Source: Candidatus Liberimonas magnetica (GTDB lineage Bacteria > Elusimicrobiota > Endomicrobiia > Endomicrobiales > JAFGIL01). Taken from it: a stretch of 64,000 nucleotides of DNA. Below, in pieces: positions 50,653 through 60,344 of this stretch (position 1 is its first letter; the number at the start of each line of letters is the position of its first letter). A program made the translations under genes and the position numbers. The stretch lies in the NCBI GenBank assembly GCA_020523885.1, contig JAJAPY010000009.1:46586-110585 (forward strand), written 5' to 3'. The notes beneath the pieces were generated by a model, which made no database searches, was not told the origin of the DNA, and saw only the letters and a list, made by a program, of their open reading frames with translations.

Positions 50653-52576
50653 TTTCTCGTTCCTCTGTTTCATCAAACACTATTACTTCCTCATTAATGC
50701 AGCAGTTTTTGTTTATAAGATTTAATATTTTCTGAGTTCTCTTAATTAAGAATGGTTCGAATCTATCATTTTTTAGATCATTATACATTTCTTCGTCTAT
50801 CAAATGATCCTTTAGAATAGATTTAAAATCTGGTATGTTCTCATATAATTTAAAATACTCCTTGGGATCTTTTTTCTTAATCTCCTGATTTATTTCACTG
50901 CTAATAATACAGATATTCGCAATATTATTTATTATAGCATTAGCAACTTTATCATTTTTGTATTTCTCTCTGATCACCTTAGCTAATTTAGAATTATATG
51001 GGATTATATGGTGTTTATTGTTTTTTGTACTAGTCCCTATGTATTCTACTAGATTTATTTCAGTTTTTCCGTTAAAATCTTTTGGTTTTAGTGAGTTTAA
51101 CAGCAAGATTACTGATTTATACAAATAATTTTGATTGTCATAACCAGTATCGATTAGTTTACTTTTATCTATTTGTAAATCTTCATTTAATATTGATAGA
51201 TTTCTGTCTCTTTTAATATGTTGAAGAAATTTATCTTTTCCAGATGAATATTCTTTTAAGTCAGCCTCAATTCTCTGTAGTTGAGCACCAGGAAATCGAT
51301 TAAAAACCATTGTATTCCAAAACCATTTATTCAAAACATCTAAATCTGCTTTGGAGTATTTCTCTTTTGAAAATATATAGGCTAAAAAAGAAAGTATCTT
51401 ATTGTCTGTAAAATCTACATCGATAGCATTAAGATTGACTTGATTCTTAAAATAGTTGTTTATATTCTCCAATACACTTCTTACCCCTAATAATTTATCT
51501 TGAATGGATTGAGCCTTCAATTTATAAATGTCTTCTTTTTGTAATCCTACTTTGTTATCGCTATTTATAAATACTGAGATAATTCTTAATAGTGTGGTAG
51601 AATCAATGTTGTAATAAAGGTTTTCATCATCAGGAAGAGTCTCCTCAGGAGATAATTTTAATGGGTTAAGTTCATTCTTATACTTTACCTTTAATATGGC
51701 TTTACCAAGATTGAAGGTATATGTTTTATCATTAAATAGCACATTCTCATAAGTTTTTGCGACCATTATATCAAAAATATCAAGCTTAACATTTTGCGTA
51801 TTAATTCTCTCGAATACTGTAACTACTTTATCCAAATCCTCAGATGTCAGGATTTGATGTATTTTATAGGATTTTATTATTTCTTTAAAATTTTCTAAAG
51901 GTTTTTCTTTGCTTTTTAAGTACTCTCTTCTTCTTTGATATTCTGTTTTGGAAATCATTTCTTTATCAAATTCATTATCTATCTTTTCTCTCTCTTTATC
52001 AATCAAGTTTTTAGGGAAGTTTAAATCTTCATTATATAGATGACTCATGTCAATAAACCTAAATTTATCAAAATTATCTTCACTAATTAGTTTTCTAATA
52101 CTTTTATCCTGAAACTCTTTAAGTTTTTGATTTTCGGTAACAAATTCGTCGTTTTCTATGTCAAAATAAATCTTATACAATTTAGCATTCTTTTTTCCAA
52201 ATCTGTAAAGTGGCTTACCTTTAAGAACCCCGTATAGAGTAGTAACTCTTTGCTGTCCATCTAAAATATAAGTATAACCCGAACTTCTTACATCTTCTAA
52301 AGGGATAGTCTCTTTTTCTCCGACTCTCCTATGGGCTAGTTTTTCATCAGTCTTCCATAACAGTAGATTCCCTATAGTATAGCCTCTATAAATACTGTCA
52401 AATAAAAGTGTAAACTTATCTGCTCCCCAAACAAAGTCTCTTTGAAATTCTGGAATAACCCAATTCCCTTCTTCAATTTCATTGATAATTTTTGAAATAT
52501 GTATTGGTGGGGCATAACTATCCTCCCCTTCATTTTTCTTTACCCTTTTATATTCTTTTTCTAAATTTGTTTCCAT
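50645..52576 (-). CDS. DUF262/HNH (GmrSD-like) protein
   Basis: A 643-residue protein. The N-terminal DUF262 domain (about 25-260) has IPEFQRDFVWG and the ParB-like signature DGQQRVTTLYG (about 107-117). The C-terminal third has an HNH/DUF1524-like segment KHHIIPYNSKLAK (about 537) with the partner Asn in NNIANICIISSEIN. This is the plan of GmrSD-type enzymes that use an NTP and cut modified DNA. It sits between hsdS and hsdR, starting on the last base of the hsdS stop. This placement suggests it widens the system's targets, for example to modified phage DNA; that is inference. Confidence 0.8.
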   Translation of the reverse strand: METNLEKEYKRVKKNEGEDSYAPPIHISKIINEIEEGNWVIPEFQRDFVWGADKFTLLFDSIYRGYTIGNLLLWKTDEKLAHRRVGEKETIPLEDVRSSGYTYILDGQQRVTTLYGVLKGKPLYRFGKKNAKLYKIYFDIENDEFVTENQKLKEFQDKSIRKLISEDNFDKFRFIDMSHLYNEDLNFPKNLIDKEREKIDNEFDKEMISKTEYQRRREYLKSKEKPLENFKEIIKSYKIHQILTSEDLDKVVTVFERINTQNVKLDIFDIMVAKTYENVLFNDKTYTFNLGKAILKVKYKNELNPLKLSPEETLPDDENLYYNIDSTTLLRIISVFINSDNKVGLQKEDIYKLKAQSIQDKLLGVRSVLENINNYFKNQVNLNAIDVDFTDNKILSFLAYIFSKEKYSKADLDVLNKWFWNTMVFNRFPGAQLQRIEADLKEYSSGKDKFLQHIKRDRNLSILNEDLQIDKSKLIDTGYDNQNYLYKSVILLLNSLKPKDFNGKTEINLVEYIGTSTKNNKHHIIPYNSKLAKVIREKYKNDKVANAIINNIANICIISSEINQEIKKKDPKEYFKLYENIPDFKSILKDHLIDEEMYNDLKNDRFEPFLIKRTQKILNLINKNCCINEEVIVFDETEERENA

Positions 52577-53859
52577 TAGGCCACCTTCCTTATATCTATT
52601 TTCCCAGTTACTGCATGATGGATAAGGGATTTTTTATATTCTTCGAGCAGACTAATTTTATTTTCGATTTTATTAATAGTTTTATCAATTTTTGAGGTTG
52701 TCTTGTCTAAATAGTCTACTATTTGGATTTGTTCGGATTTGGGCGGATAAGGTATTTTTATGTTTCCTATTGTATCCGTGTTTAAATTAAGCTGTGTGCC
52801 AAGTTTTCCAAGCCCCTTATAAGGTTCACCTCCGATAAATACCCAAAACAAATAATCAGGAAATAACTTTAATCTTTGAAAATAAACAAATCCATCATGA
52901 ATACAACATTTCATTTTTGTAATTATTGGCTTCCCAACGCTACCTGCAATTGAAATAAATATTTCTCCAGGTTTTAAGGGAACGCTCAAGGATTTTCCTA
53001 GAACTGATAATTTCTCATAAGTTTGTGTAAGATATCTGCTACTTGCAGTCACATCCTCTATTCTAACCCAACCATATTCACCGTTTTCATCAAAATACTT
53101 CGGCTCATCTATAGGTCTGGGAGACGCCCCTCTTCTAACATATGAAAGCTTATTTATTTTCCTAACTTCCCAATGCTCAGGAATCTTACCAATCCATTCA
53201 ATACCAGAAGCCTTGAGCTTTGCTTTGGAATTCAGCCCTTTTGTTACAGCACTATTTATTAGAGAAACTCTTTTTTCTTTCAAGAGATCAATAAGTTTTG
53301 CGTCTGTCTCAATAGTCTTGTCAATTTTATCTGTTGTTTTATCGAGATATACAGCGATTTGAATTTGTTCTTGTTTTGGCGGTAGTGGTAATTTGATATT
53401 ACTTAATTGGATGGAATCTGCTCTAGGCATTTTTACACCATCTGTTAAAGAATTTACGTAATCGATATACCCACTTGATAATAATCTATATTTAAAAAAT
53501 ATCGGATTGGTTTTTTCATCGCATTCATAAATGATTAATTCAGATGTGCAGAAACCATCCGTATCACAAACAATCACCTTGGCTAAATAAGGTCTCAATT
53601 TGCAAAACAAAACATAACCTTTCTTAAATTTTAATGATTCACCTTCTATATTTTCTATTGAATTATAGGAAATTAGTTTTCCACTCATAGATTCTATATT
53701 TTCTAGTCCGATGAAATGACTGGATTCATCCGCTTCTGTTGTTTTATTACGCTTTTCAGTAGTGAAGAATTTTATCTTCTTGACTTCCCAATGTTCAGGG
53801 ATCTTACCTATCCATTTAATACCGGAGTTATTATATTTTTGGTAAGGCTGAAACCTCAT
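52576..53859 (-). CDS. hsdS: Type I specificity subunit
   Basis: A 427-residue HsdS with two target-recognition domains, each introduced by an IGKIPEHWEVKK-type motif (about residues 12-27 and 213-228). Each is followed by a conserved helical spacer (LPPKQEQIQIAVYLDKTTDK near 160 and YPPKSEQIQIVDYLDKTTSK near 370). It defines the bipartite DNA site. The ATG at 53859 follows the hsdM stop by one base, with AGAGGAA as ribosome site; an upstream in-frame ATG inside hsdM is less likely. Its end overlaps the DUF262 start. Confidence 0.92.
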   Translation of the reverse strand: MRFQPYQKYNNSGIKWIGKIPEHWEVKKIKFFTTEKRNKTTEADESSHFIGLENIESMSGKLISYNSIENIEGESLKFKKGYVLFCKLRPYLAKVIVCDTDGFCTSELIIYECDEKTNPIFFKYRLLSSGYIDYVNSLTDGVKMPRADSIQLSNIKLPLPPKQEQIQIAVYLDKTTDKIDKTIETDAKLIDLLKEKRVSLINSAVTKGLNSKAKLKASGIEWIGKIPEHWEVRKINKLSYVRRGASPRPIDEPKYFDENGEYGWVRIEDVTASSRYLTQTYEKLSVLGKSLSVPLKPGEIFISIAGSVGKPIITKMKCCIHDGFVYFQRLKLFPDYLFWVFIGGEPYKGLGKLGTQLNLNTDTIGNIKIPYPPKSEQIQIVDYLDKTTSKIDKTINKIENKISLLEEYKKSLIHHAVTGKIDIRKVA

Positions 53860-53860
53860 T

Positions 53861-55873
53861 TTAGAATTCCTCTTTAAGAAGCGTTTGTATTTCAACTGTC
53901 ACCTTATCAATATCTTTTTTTATAGCTTCAAGCCCTCTTGGTGGCTCGTATTTGTAGAAATACTTGGTAAAGTTTAATTCATAACCAATTTTGTCCTTGG
54001 TTCTATCCATCCACGCATCATGATAGTATGGTTTTACTTCCCTCTCAAAATACTTATCTATATTCTGTCCTAAAGTTATTTTTTCAGAGTCCCTTAAATT
54101 GCTATCAGGCTGATACTTACTCTTTACATCAAGAACATAATCTGCTGTTTCGTCGTGTTCAGACAAAGCTAATATTATTGATTTGATGAATGTTGGCTTT
54201 AAATCAAATCCTTTCAATGCCTTACTGACTTCTTTTTCAAATGCTTTCCAATTCCTATATAAGCGATTGCCGATGTTCTTCAAAGCTTTAATAATTTTAT
54301 CCTGTCTCTGCTTCCCTTGCACCTCTTCGTCTAATTTATTTATTGGATTTTTGCTATTACTTTCGGCCAATCCTGAAAAAGCACCTACAGCATAAAGATT
54401 TTCAAGCCTTTCTTCGTTGACCTGATAATTAAGTTGCAAAGGTCGCTCTACTATAACCTTTGTATATCCAAATTCTTCTTTCGCAAATATCTTGCAGAAT
54501 TCATTTTCCTCAAATCCATTATATAGTTCTACTATTTTCTGTATATGTTCAGGGGAGAGTTCGTTCCTTTTGTTGCCTAGGCTTTTTCTCATTTTATGGA
54601 AATAGGAAGTCGCATTAATAAGCTGTATCTTGTCAACTCTCTGAGTAGGTTTGTCATTTGTCATAACCCAAATATAGGTATTTATGCCAGTATTGTAAAA
54701 TAACTGATTAGGGAGAGCGATAATCGCTTCAAGCATGTCATTTTCAATTATCCATTTTCGAATATCACTTTCCCCCTGGCCTGCATCACCCGTAAACAAT
54801 GGAGAACCATTTGTAATGGCCGCTATTCTTGATCTCTCTTCCTTTTTCATCTTTGATATCATGTTCTGAATAAATAGCAACTGACCGTCATTGATCCTGG
54901 GAACTCCTGCGCCAAATCTTCCATCAAATCCTTTCTCTGCCTCTTTATTAACAGCTTCCTCATCCTTTTCCCATTTCGTGCCATAAGGCGGATTTGAAAT
55001 TATAAAATCAAACTTCATATCAGAAAACTGGTCTTTTGAAAGTGTGCTCAAAGGTCCCTTAATATTATCAGAATTCTCACCCTTCATAAGCATATCGGCC
55101 TTGCAAATAGCGTAAATTTCCGGTTGTAATTCCTGACCGAAAAGAACTACCTCAACAGCCTTGTTTATGCTTGTAATATAATCCTTAGAGCCAGTAAGCA
55201 TCCCTCCAGTACCGCAGGCAGGGTCATAAACAGTTTTTATAATATTCTTCTTTTTTATATCAACTTCACTGTTTTCAAACATCAGGTGGGTCATCAGGCT
55301 TACAACTTCCCTGGGTGTAAAGTGGTCTCCGGCTTCCTCATTTGATTGTTCTGAAAACTTTCTTACTAATTCCTCAAAAATAGTGCCCATTTCATGATTG
55401 GAAACTTGATCAGGGTGTAAATCTACTTTTGAGTCTGAAAATTTCTTTATTAAAAGATACAGAATATCAGATTTGGCAAGCTGCTTAATATGCTCTTTAA
55501 TTCCAAAATTATCAAAAATATCCTGAACATTTTTACTAAAACTATCCATATAATGCAGTAAATTTTGCTCTATATGTTCAGGATCTTCCAGAAGTGTCTT
55601 AAAATCATACTTTGAGTAATTATAAAACCCCAAAGTCTCACCCTTCTTGTTCTTTGAAGCAGACCTTAAAACATGTTCTAAGTTCTCAAATTTATCTTTA
55701 TACTTGTTATAAGCCTCCAGCACAGCCTTTTTGCTATCACTTAACACACAGTCAAACCTTTTGAGCACAGTGAAAGGCAATATCACTTTCTGATATTCAT
55801 TCCTCTTAAAATCGCCCCTCAACAGGTCGGCCAAATCCCATATGAACGTTATTTTTTCTTGAAAGTTACTCAT
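53861..55873 (-). CDS. hsdM: Type I DNA adenine methyltransferase subunit
   Basis: A 670-residue HsdM. An N-terminal helical domain (about 1-150) leads to GDHFTPREVVSLM (about 177), SAM motif YDPACGTGGML (about 208-218) and catalytic NPPYG (about 281-285). The long C-terminal part binds HsdS. It should methylate adenine in the host. The first codons overlap the end of the ABC-3C ATPase by eight bases, which ties the restriction-modification genes to the ABC-3C genes in one transcript. Confidence 0.93.
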   Translation of the reverse strand: MSNFQEKITFIWDLADLLRGDFKRNEYQKVILPFTVLKRFDCVLSDSKKAVLEAYNKYKDKFENLEHVLRSASKNKKGETLGFYNYSKYDFKTLLEDPEHIEQNLLHYMDSFSKNVQDIFDNFGIKEHIKQLAKSDILYLLIKKFSDSKVDLHPDQVSNHEMGTIFEELVRKFSEQSNEEAGDHFTPREVVSLMTHLMFENSEVDIKKKNIIKTVYDPACGTGGMLTGSKDYITSINKAVEVVLFGQELQPEIYAICKADMLMKGENSDNIKGPLSTLSKDQFSDMKFDFIISNPPYGTKWEKDEEAVNKEAEKGFDGRFGAGVPRINDGQLLFIQNMISKMKKEERSRIAAITNGSPLFTGDAGQGESDIRKWIIENDMLEAIIALPNQLFYNTGINTYIWVMTNDKPTQRVDKIQLINATSYFHKMRKSLGNKRNELSPEHIQKIVELYNGFEENEFCKIFAKEEFGYTKVIVERPLQLNYQVNEERLENLYAVGAFSGLAESNSKNPINKLDEEVQGKQRQDKIIKALKNIGNRLYRNWKAFEKEVSKALKGFDLKPTFIKSIILALSEHDETADYVLDVKSKYQPDSNLRDSEKITLGQNIDKYFEREVKPYYHDAWMDRTKDKIGYELNFTKYFYKYEPPRGLEAIKKDIDKVTVEIQTLLKEEF

Positions 55874-57743
55874 TTTCTGATTCCTTAGATTGTTCTCTTA
55901 AAGGGAAAAACCCGTATCTATCTACATTTTCATTCTTTGAAAAATGCTCATAAGTAATTAATTTTTTTATTTTAAGTTCAGGGTCTTTGTTCTCTAATAT
56001 AAATATTTGGAAATCACTATCTTTACCATATTTTGATAAACTTTTGTAAAATAATTCTTGAATATTCTGAGGAACTTTGTCGTCTTTTGGGATGTTGTCT
56101 TTATCCTGTTCTTTATAAGTTGTTAATGGGGAATCTAACACAAGGAAAAAAGGGTGAAATTTATTATTAGTCAAACAATAATCCATTAGGCCTACCATAA
56201 AGGCTGATTGGTATATAGCTCTAAACCCTTTTCCGCAATGACTTCTTGGTTTATCATCAATTTCAATATCATTTTCAGTTTTATCAAAATAAACTTTATT
56301 GCAATGAAGCCCCCATTCTGCAAGATATTTTTTTATATCATCAGAAAATAGGTCGTAAAGCTCATTTGGAACAGATCTTCCTGGTATCTTCTTAACTTTT
56401 TCTTCAAGCTTTGCACTATAATATTTTTTATCCCTTGTAAGTTGATTAATCTCTTCGTTTAAAACCATTACCCTAGACTTATCTTCTTTAAGATTTAAAT
56501 ACTCCTCAAGTTTTTTTCTGTTTATTTTTGAAATAGGATTCAGTTTATTGATTATATACTTATCTATTGCATGATATTCAATTATCCTGGATTTCAGTTG
56601 CTTACCGAGTTCATCTTTTTGATTATTAAGCTGTTCTAAAGTATCAATGAGCTCCTTTTGCTTCAGTTTAATATTATTTGATTCGGACACTAAAGATTTT
56701 ATTATACTATCTGTATTATTCTTTTCATACTTATCAAGAACATCTTGCTTTATTTGAGAACCACAGATAGGGCAACTAATATCTTGAAGCTGGTCAATAA
56801 ATTGTTTGCCCTCATTAATAAATTCAAGCCTATCCACATCGCTCTTGTAGTGCTTACTTAATAAATTGAACCTTTTCTCCAACTCATCTATCTGTGTAAT
56901 CTGACTTTTTAACGATTCAATTTCTTTCCATACATCTGCTCTTTTCTTTTCTTCTTCTATTACATTATTATGAGACTCATTTATTAGTTTGGTAAATTCA
57001 TCAATCATTAAGTTTATATTTTCTAATTCCAAGTCTTGAAGACGCTTACTTAATTCATCTAGTATTTTACTTTTACTAACGATTGATTCTTCAATAAATT
57101 CAATTTTACCTTTAATTTTATTTTTATAAATCTTAGGGTCTTCAAGAGATTCTAATTCATCGTCATCTTTACCAGACAAAATAAGCTTAAAAACAGATTC
57201 TTCTACAGTTTTATTAATAACTTGTCCCGAATAAATGGGAGAAATTGTAGAAATTATCAATTCTTCATTAATAAGACAAAGGTTTGCGATATCTCGAAAA
57301 CTTATAATTCTTTTCTCATTCCTAGCGTTTACGCTCATTTTTTTTCCTTCCAAGCCAATTAAACTTAATAGGAAATAAGATATATTATCATCAGACTTTG
57401 AGCTATGTATTGAATTTAATTTGTTTGTACTCACTTTGTCAAAATTATCAATGACAGTCTGAGCTACATAAATTTTTGAATCTCCAAACTTTCTAGAAAT
57501 TGTAAAATCCCTATTATCATAGGTACACAAATTCAACCTGATTTCATCATACCCTTCCGCTTCTTTTATTTTATTAGGCTCTTTATTACTACCAAGAACA
57601 TAGTTAATACAAGTGAATACATAAGATTTTCCTGTGTCAGATGCACCTTGAAGAACATTTAAGCCCTTATTAAATGATAGTTTTGCAGGTTTCACATTTT
57701 TACCAACAACCCGTAATTCTTTAAAATAAAAGCCTTTATGCAT
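55866..57743 (-). CDS. ABC-3C-type SMC/Rad50-like ATPase
   Basis: A 625-residue ABC/SMC-like ATPase. The N-terminal part has Walker A QGASDTGKSYVF (about 35-44). A long coiled-coil (about 190-460) carries a zinc-hook-like CPICGSQI (about 325). The C-terminal half has the signature and Walker B region FFLVLDSPLTTY (about 540). It fits the ATPase of ABC-three-component (ABC-3C) conflict systems, where it drives a partner nuclease or other effector on infection. Its two companions, a middle component and a CTD effector, are directly upstream with overlapping ends. Confidence 0.8.
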   Translation of the reverse strand: MHKGFYFKELRVVGKNVKPAKLSFNKGLNVLQGASDTGKSYVFTCINYVLGSNKEPNKIKEAEGYDEIRLNLCTYDNRDFTISRKFGDSKIYVAQTVIDNFDKVSTNKLNSIHSSKSDDNISYFLLSLIGLEGKKMSVNARNEKRIISFRDIANLCLINEELIISTISPIYSGQVINKTVEESVFKLILSGKDDDELESLEDPKIYKNKIKGKIEFIEESIVSKSKILDELSKRLQDLELENINLMIDEFTKLINESHNNVIEEEKKRADVWKEIESLKSQITQIDELEKRFNLLSKHYKSDVDRLEFINEGKQFIDQLQDISCPICGSQIKQDVLDKYEKNNTDSIIKSLVSESNNIKLKQKELIDTLEQLNNQKDELGKQLKSRIIEYHAIDKYIINKLNPISKINRKKLEEYLNLKEDKSRVMVLNEEINQLTRDKKYYSAKLEEKVKKIPGRSVPNELYDLFSDDIKKYLAEWGLHCNKVYFDKTENDIEIDDKPRSHCGKGFRAIYQSAFMVGLMDYCLTNNKFHPFFLVLDSPLTTYKEQDKDNIPKDDKVPQNIQELFYKSLSKYGKDSDFQIFILENKDPELKIKKLITYEHFSKNENVDRYGFFPLREQSKESENE

Positions 57744-58242
57744 TGTTTAAATCCCCCACTAGGTGAAATTCACGCGAAAATTCAGCACCCCACTTACCAA
57801 GATTGCCCTGCATAAACGCATTTAACTTATGATCTTGCATAGAGTCAAATACCTCACAAATCCATCTTGCCCTTTTATCAAGTTCTTTTGAGTAGTTAGC
57901 ATTTAAATTGCTTAGAAAAAGTGATGTATTTGTATTGGAATTATACTTGATTCCAGTTTTTGAATATTTAACACAAATTAAACCTTTTGAAAGGAGAATA
58001 TCAATTCCTTTTTGAATAATTTTTCTGCCTATTACAATTTCACATGACCTGTTTGGCATTTCAGGGTGCAAACTTTCGAAGGGAGCATCCGGTATATCAG
58101 ATGAATGAACTAAAATATAATGATAATAAATTAGTCTCTGTAAGTCTATAAATCGTTTTTTGCTATTTTTAAATATATATAGTAGTCTTAACCCTGTTTC
58201 TAAGGGTGAATTGAAAAATAATGGTGCCTTTATTTCTTCCAT
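57736..58242 (-). CDS. ABC-3C middle component
   Basis: A 168-residue protein with winged-helix character: PLETGLRLLYIFKNSK, then DLQRLIYYHYILVHSSDIPD and HPEMPNRSCEIVIGRKIIQK. It resembles the small middle-component proteins of ABC-3C systems (SPLExGLRxLxIL ... DLxxLxxxDYLLVHS). It overlaps the ATPase by eight bases and the effector by thirteen. It probably links ATPase to effector. The identification depends mainly on context and this pattern. Confidence 0.72.
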   Translation of the reverse strand: MEEIKAPLFFNSPLETGLRLLYIFKNSKKRFIDLQRLIYYHYILVHSSDIPDAPFESLHPEMPNRSCEIVIGRKIIQKGIDILLSKGLICVKYSKTGIKYNSNTNTSLFLSNLNANYSKELDKRARWICEVFDSMQDHKLNAFMQGNLGKWGAEFSREFHLVGDLNNA

Positions 58243-59312
58243 TTTATATCATCTCTCTCATTGGCTAAATGATGACAAATGCCCTTTCTGTCATCTAATT
58301 TAACTTCACTCATTAGTGGATTGTTAGTTATTTGTAATGCATCTGCACGGTCTAATACTTTTTTTAGCCTTACAAATCCATTCTCAGCGTCTTCTTCTAT
58401 AGTATTTATAATCCCTGAGTATATTTCATTCTTTAAGTTTTCAAAATGCTTGAAATCAGGGTCATTGATATCCCTTGAAAATGCTTTTAAAGACTCTGCA
58501 CAGAAAAAATATTCCCTTTGCCTATTGAAGTTATTTTTCAAATCAGGATAAGCATCTAATTTTTTAGTATTTTCAATATCTTGCTTCAGATATTCACTAT
58601 ATGCTTCCAATATTTTTCTGATATAAACAGATTCTATATCCTGAATTTCTTGAGGCGCTGGTTGCGGCAGGGGGCGTGTTTTGGCAAATCCACCAAAGCG
58701 AGAGGTAAAGTAGCAAGTCGTTTTATACTGTTCAACAAATTCTAAAGGTTCAATGTAATCAAATATACTAAAGCTGAAATTATCAATATATTGTCTAAAG
58801 TTCTTATCCAAATCTATTTTTTTATCTGTCTTAATTTTATTCTTACAATTTTTGTCCCAATCATTTATTAATGTCTGTTTAAGACCTTCTGGTTTTTTTA
58901 GTAAATCGTGAGCTTTTGTTCCTACACCTAATGGCGAAACAAAATAATATTTATTTGGAATAGTCAGTTCTTTATTGAAACAATAATAACAAAGCTTGCC
59001 TATCTCGAGCAAAATATCAGGTAAACCAAGTTTGCGGTCATAGTGCTTGCATTGGTAATTATCCCAAATATCGTTCTTATAGTCTGAATAAGCTGCTATG
59101 TCTCTACCTTTGTCCCCTGACCCACCCAGATGATATACTTTCTCATATTTTGTTTTTAAATACCCAAAAGCCCATTCATGTACTATTTCTTCAAAGCTAT
59201 CTTCGTCAATTACCTTTAGTAACTTTAATGGTGGCAGGGGCTTAGATAGGATTTGAGCATTTGATAAATCAATCCTATAATTGGGCTTTTCTACATCCTG
59301 GATTTCACTCAT
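58230..59312 (-). CDS. ABC-3C effector with Mrr-like nuclease domain
   Basis: A 360-residue protein. The N-terminal part (about 30-115) is an Mrr-type restriction endonuclease: FEEIVHEWAFGYL, GGSGDKGRDIAAY with the conserved Asp, and YQCKHYDRKL in the (E/Q)xK position. The C-terminal half is helical (RKILEAYSEYLKQDIENTKK) and fits the C-terminal domain shared by ABC-3C effectors. It would cut DNA when triggered by the ATPase. First gene of the seven-gene chain; the small gene upstream ends 34 bases away. Confidence 0.72.
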   Translation of the reverse strand: MSEIQDVEKPNYRIDLSNAQILSKPLPPLKLLKVIDEDSFEEIVHEWAFGYLKTKYEKVYHLGGSGDKGRDIAAYSDYKNDIWDNYQCKHYDRKLGLPDILLEIGKLCYYCFNKELTIPNKYYFVSPLGVGTKAHDLLKKPEGLKQTLINDWDKNCKNKIKTDKKIDLDKNFRQYIDNFSFSIFDYIEPLEFVEQYKTTCYFTSRFGGFAKTRPLPQPAPQEIQDIESVYIRKILEAYSEYLKQDIENTKKLDAYPDLKNNFNRQREYFFCAESLKAFSRDINDPDFKHFENLKNEIYSGIINTIEEDAENGFVRLKKVLDRADALQITNNPLMSEVKLDDRKGICHHLANERDDIKWKK

Positions 59313-59346
59313 ATTATCTTACATATACCTTGCATTTAAATACTTT

Positions 59347-59622
59347 TTATCCTAAAGGATTGGCATACGCCTTCAAAAGTTTCAAGGCAACCGTTCCGCA
59401 AGTCTCGATTTTATCACGCAATTGATTAAGTCTGTTATTATCATCAGTTGCACTATTAACAATATCCATAAGTTCTTTTAAGTTCGCTTTATCAGCTGGT
59501 ATTGGAAATAAGGCATTAAGACGTTCAGGAGAGAGGTTTGTAACCTTTGCGATTTCTTGTGAAAGTTCTTCATCTGTCTGTTGCGCAGCCTTTTTAGAAG
59601 CGTCATCAAATCTATTTGCCAT
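59347..59622 (-). CDS. Small helical protein
   Basis: A 91-residue acidic helical protein (MANRFDDASKKAAQQTDEEL, then LNALFPIPADKANLKELMDI). Not recognised. ATG at 59622 follows AGGAGG six bases away and overlaps the lipoprotein gene by eleven bases, so the two are made together. It is followed by the ABC-3C effector gene after 34 bases. Confidence 0.6.
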   Translation of the reverse strand: MANRFDDASKKAAQQTDEELSQEIAKVTNLSPERLNALFPIPADKANLKELMDIVNSATDDNNRLNQLRDKIETCGTVALKLLKAYANPLG

Positions 59623-60259
59623 TGCTACCCTCCTGAACAAAGGTTTGCTTTGCATCCTGAACCAATGTTCCTAAATCCTCTATTTTACCTTCATAAACCG
59701 ATATCTTATCTAGGGTTTTGTTCAGTTTATCAAAAGGAATAATCCTATTTAACGGCATATTAATAGTCTTTAACAGTTCATCACGAGTAGCATTTACCTT
59801 TTCAGCTGATCTCAAATGTGCCGTCAGAGTCTCATTCACTGCTTCCATTTGATCATAGTGATCTTCAATTTTTACTCTTAGACTTTTTCCTATATCACTC
59901 AAGGCATCAACAAGAGCGGTTCTTCTTTCTTCTATACGTTTGCTGGCAGATTCCCCAAATTCTTGAATAATTTGATACTTTTCATCTTCATCTTTTGCTT
60001 TATTCAGTTCTTTCACCACATCTTTATCTTTATTTTTAGTAAAGTTTTCCATGAATTTAGGAATCCATTGGTTTTTCATAAAATCGTCAATCCTATTTCT
60101 ACGCTCAACAAGATATTCATCTAATAATGCAATATGAGCAGCTCTACAGTTACGAATCATTCCAGAAAGTTCCTGACTAAGCATAGCTGATTGCTTTGGA
60201 GTACTAGCACAAGCAGCCAATATTACAAGCAAAAATAAAACTGATATTTTTTTATACAT
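59612..60259 (-). CDS. Lipoprotein with coiled coil
   Basis: A 215-residue lipoprotein: signal MYKKISVLFLLVILAACAS with lipobox LAAC (Cys17). The rest is a long helical coiled coil (RRNRIDDFMKNQWIPKFMEN, KRIEERRTALVDALSDIGKS). Residue +2 is Ala, so it is not retained by the inner-membrane Asp rule. ATG at 60259 has CGGAGGG before it. A possible promoter TTGGTA/TAGAAT (18-base spacer) lies just upstream. An envelope protein coupled to a small cytoplasmic protein, ahead of a defence operon, is unusual. Confidence 0.75.
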   Translation of the reverse strand: MYKKISVLFLLVILAACASTPKQSAMLSQELSGMIRNCRAAHIALLDEYLVERRNRIDDFMKNQWIPKFMENFTKNKDKDVVKELNKAKDEDEKYQIIQEFGESASKRIEERRTALVDALSDIGKSLRVKIEDHYDQMEAVNETLTAHLRSAEKVNATRDELLKTINMPLNRIIPFDKLNKTLDKISVYEGKIEDLGTLVQDAKQTFVQEGSNGK

Positions 60260-60344
60260 AAAACCCTCCGAATTATACAGAAGCAATCCATTTTATTCTA
60301 CCTCTTTTTGACACAATTTACCAACATGTAAGACCTAAACCTAT

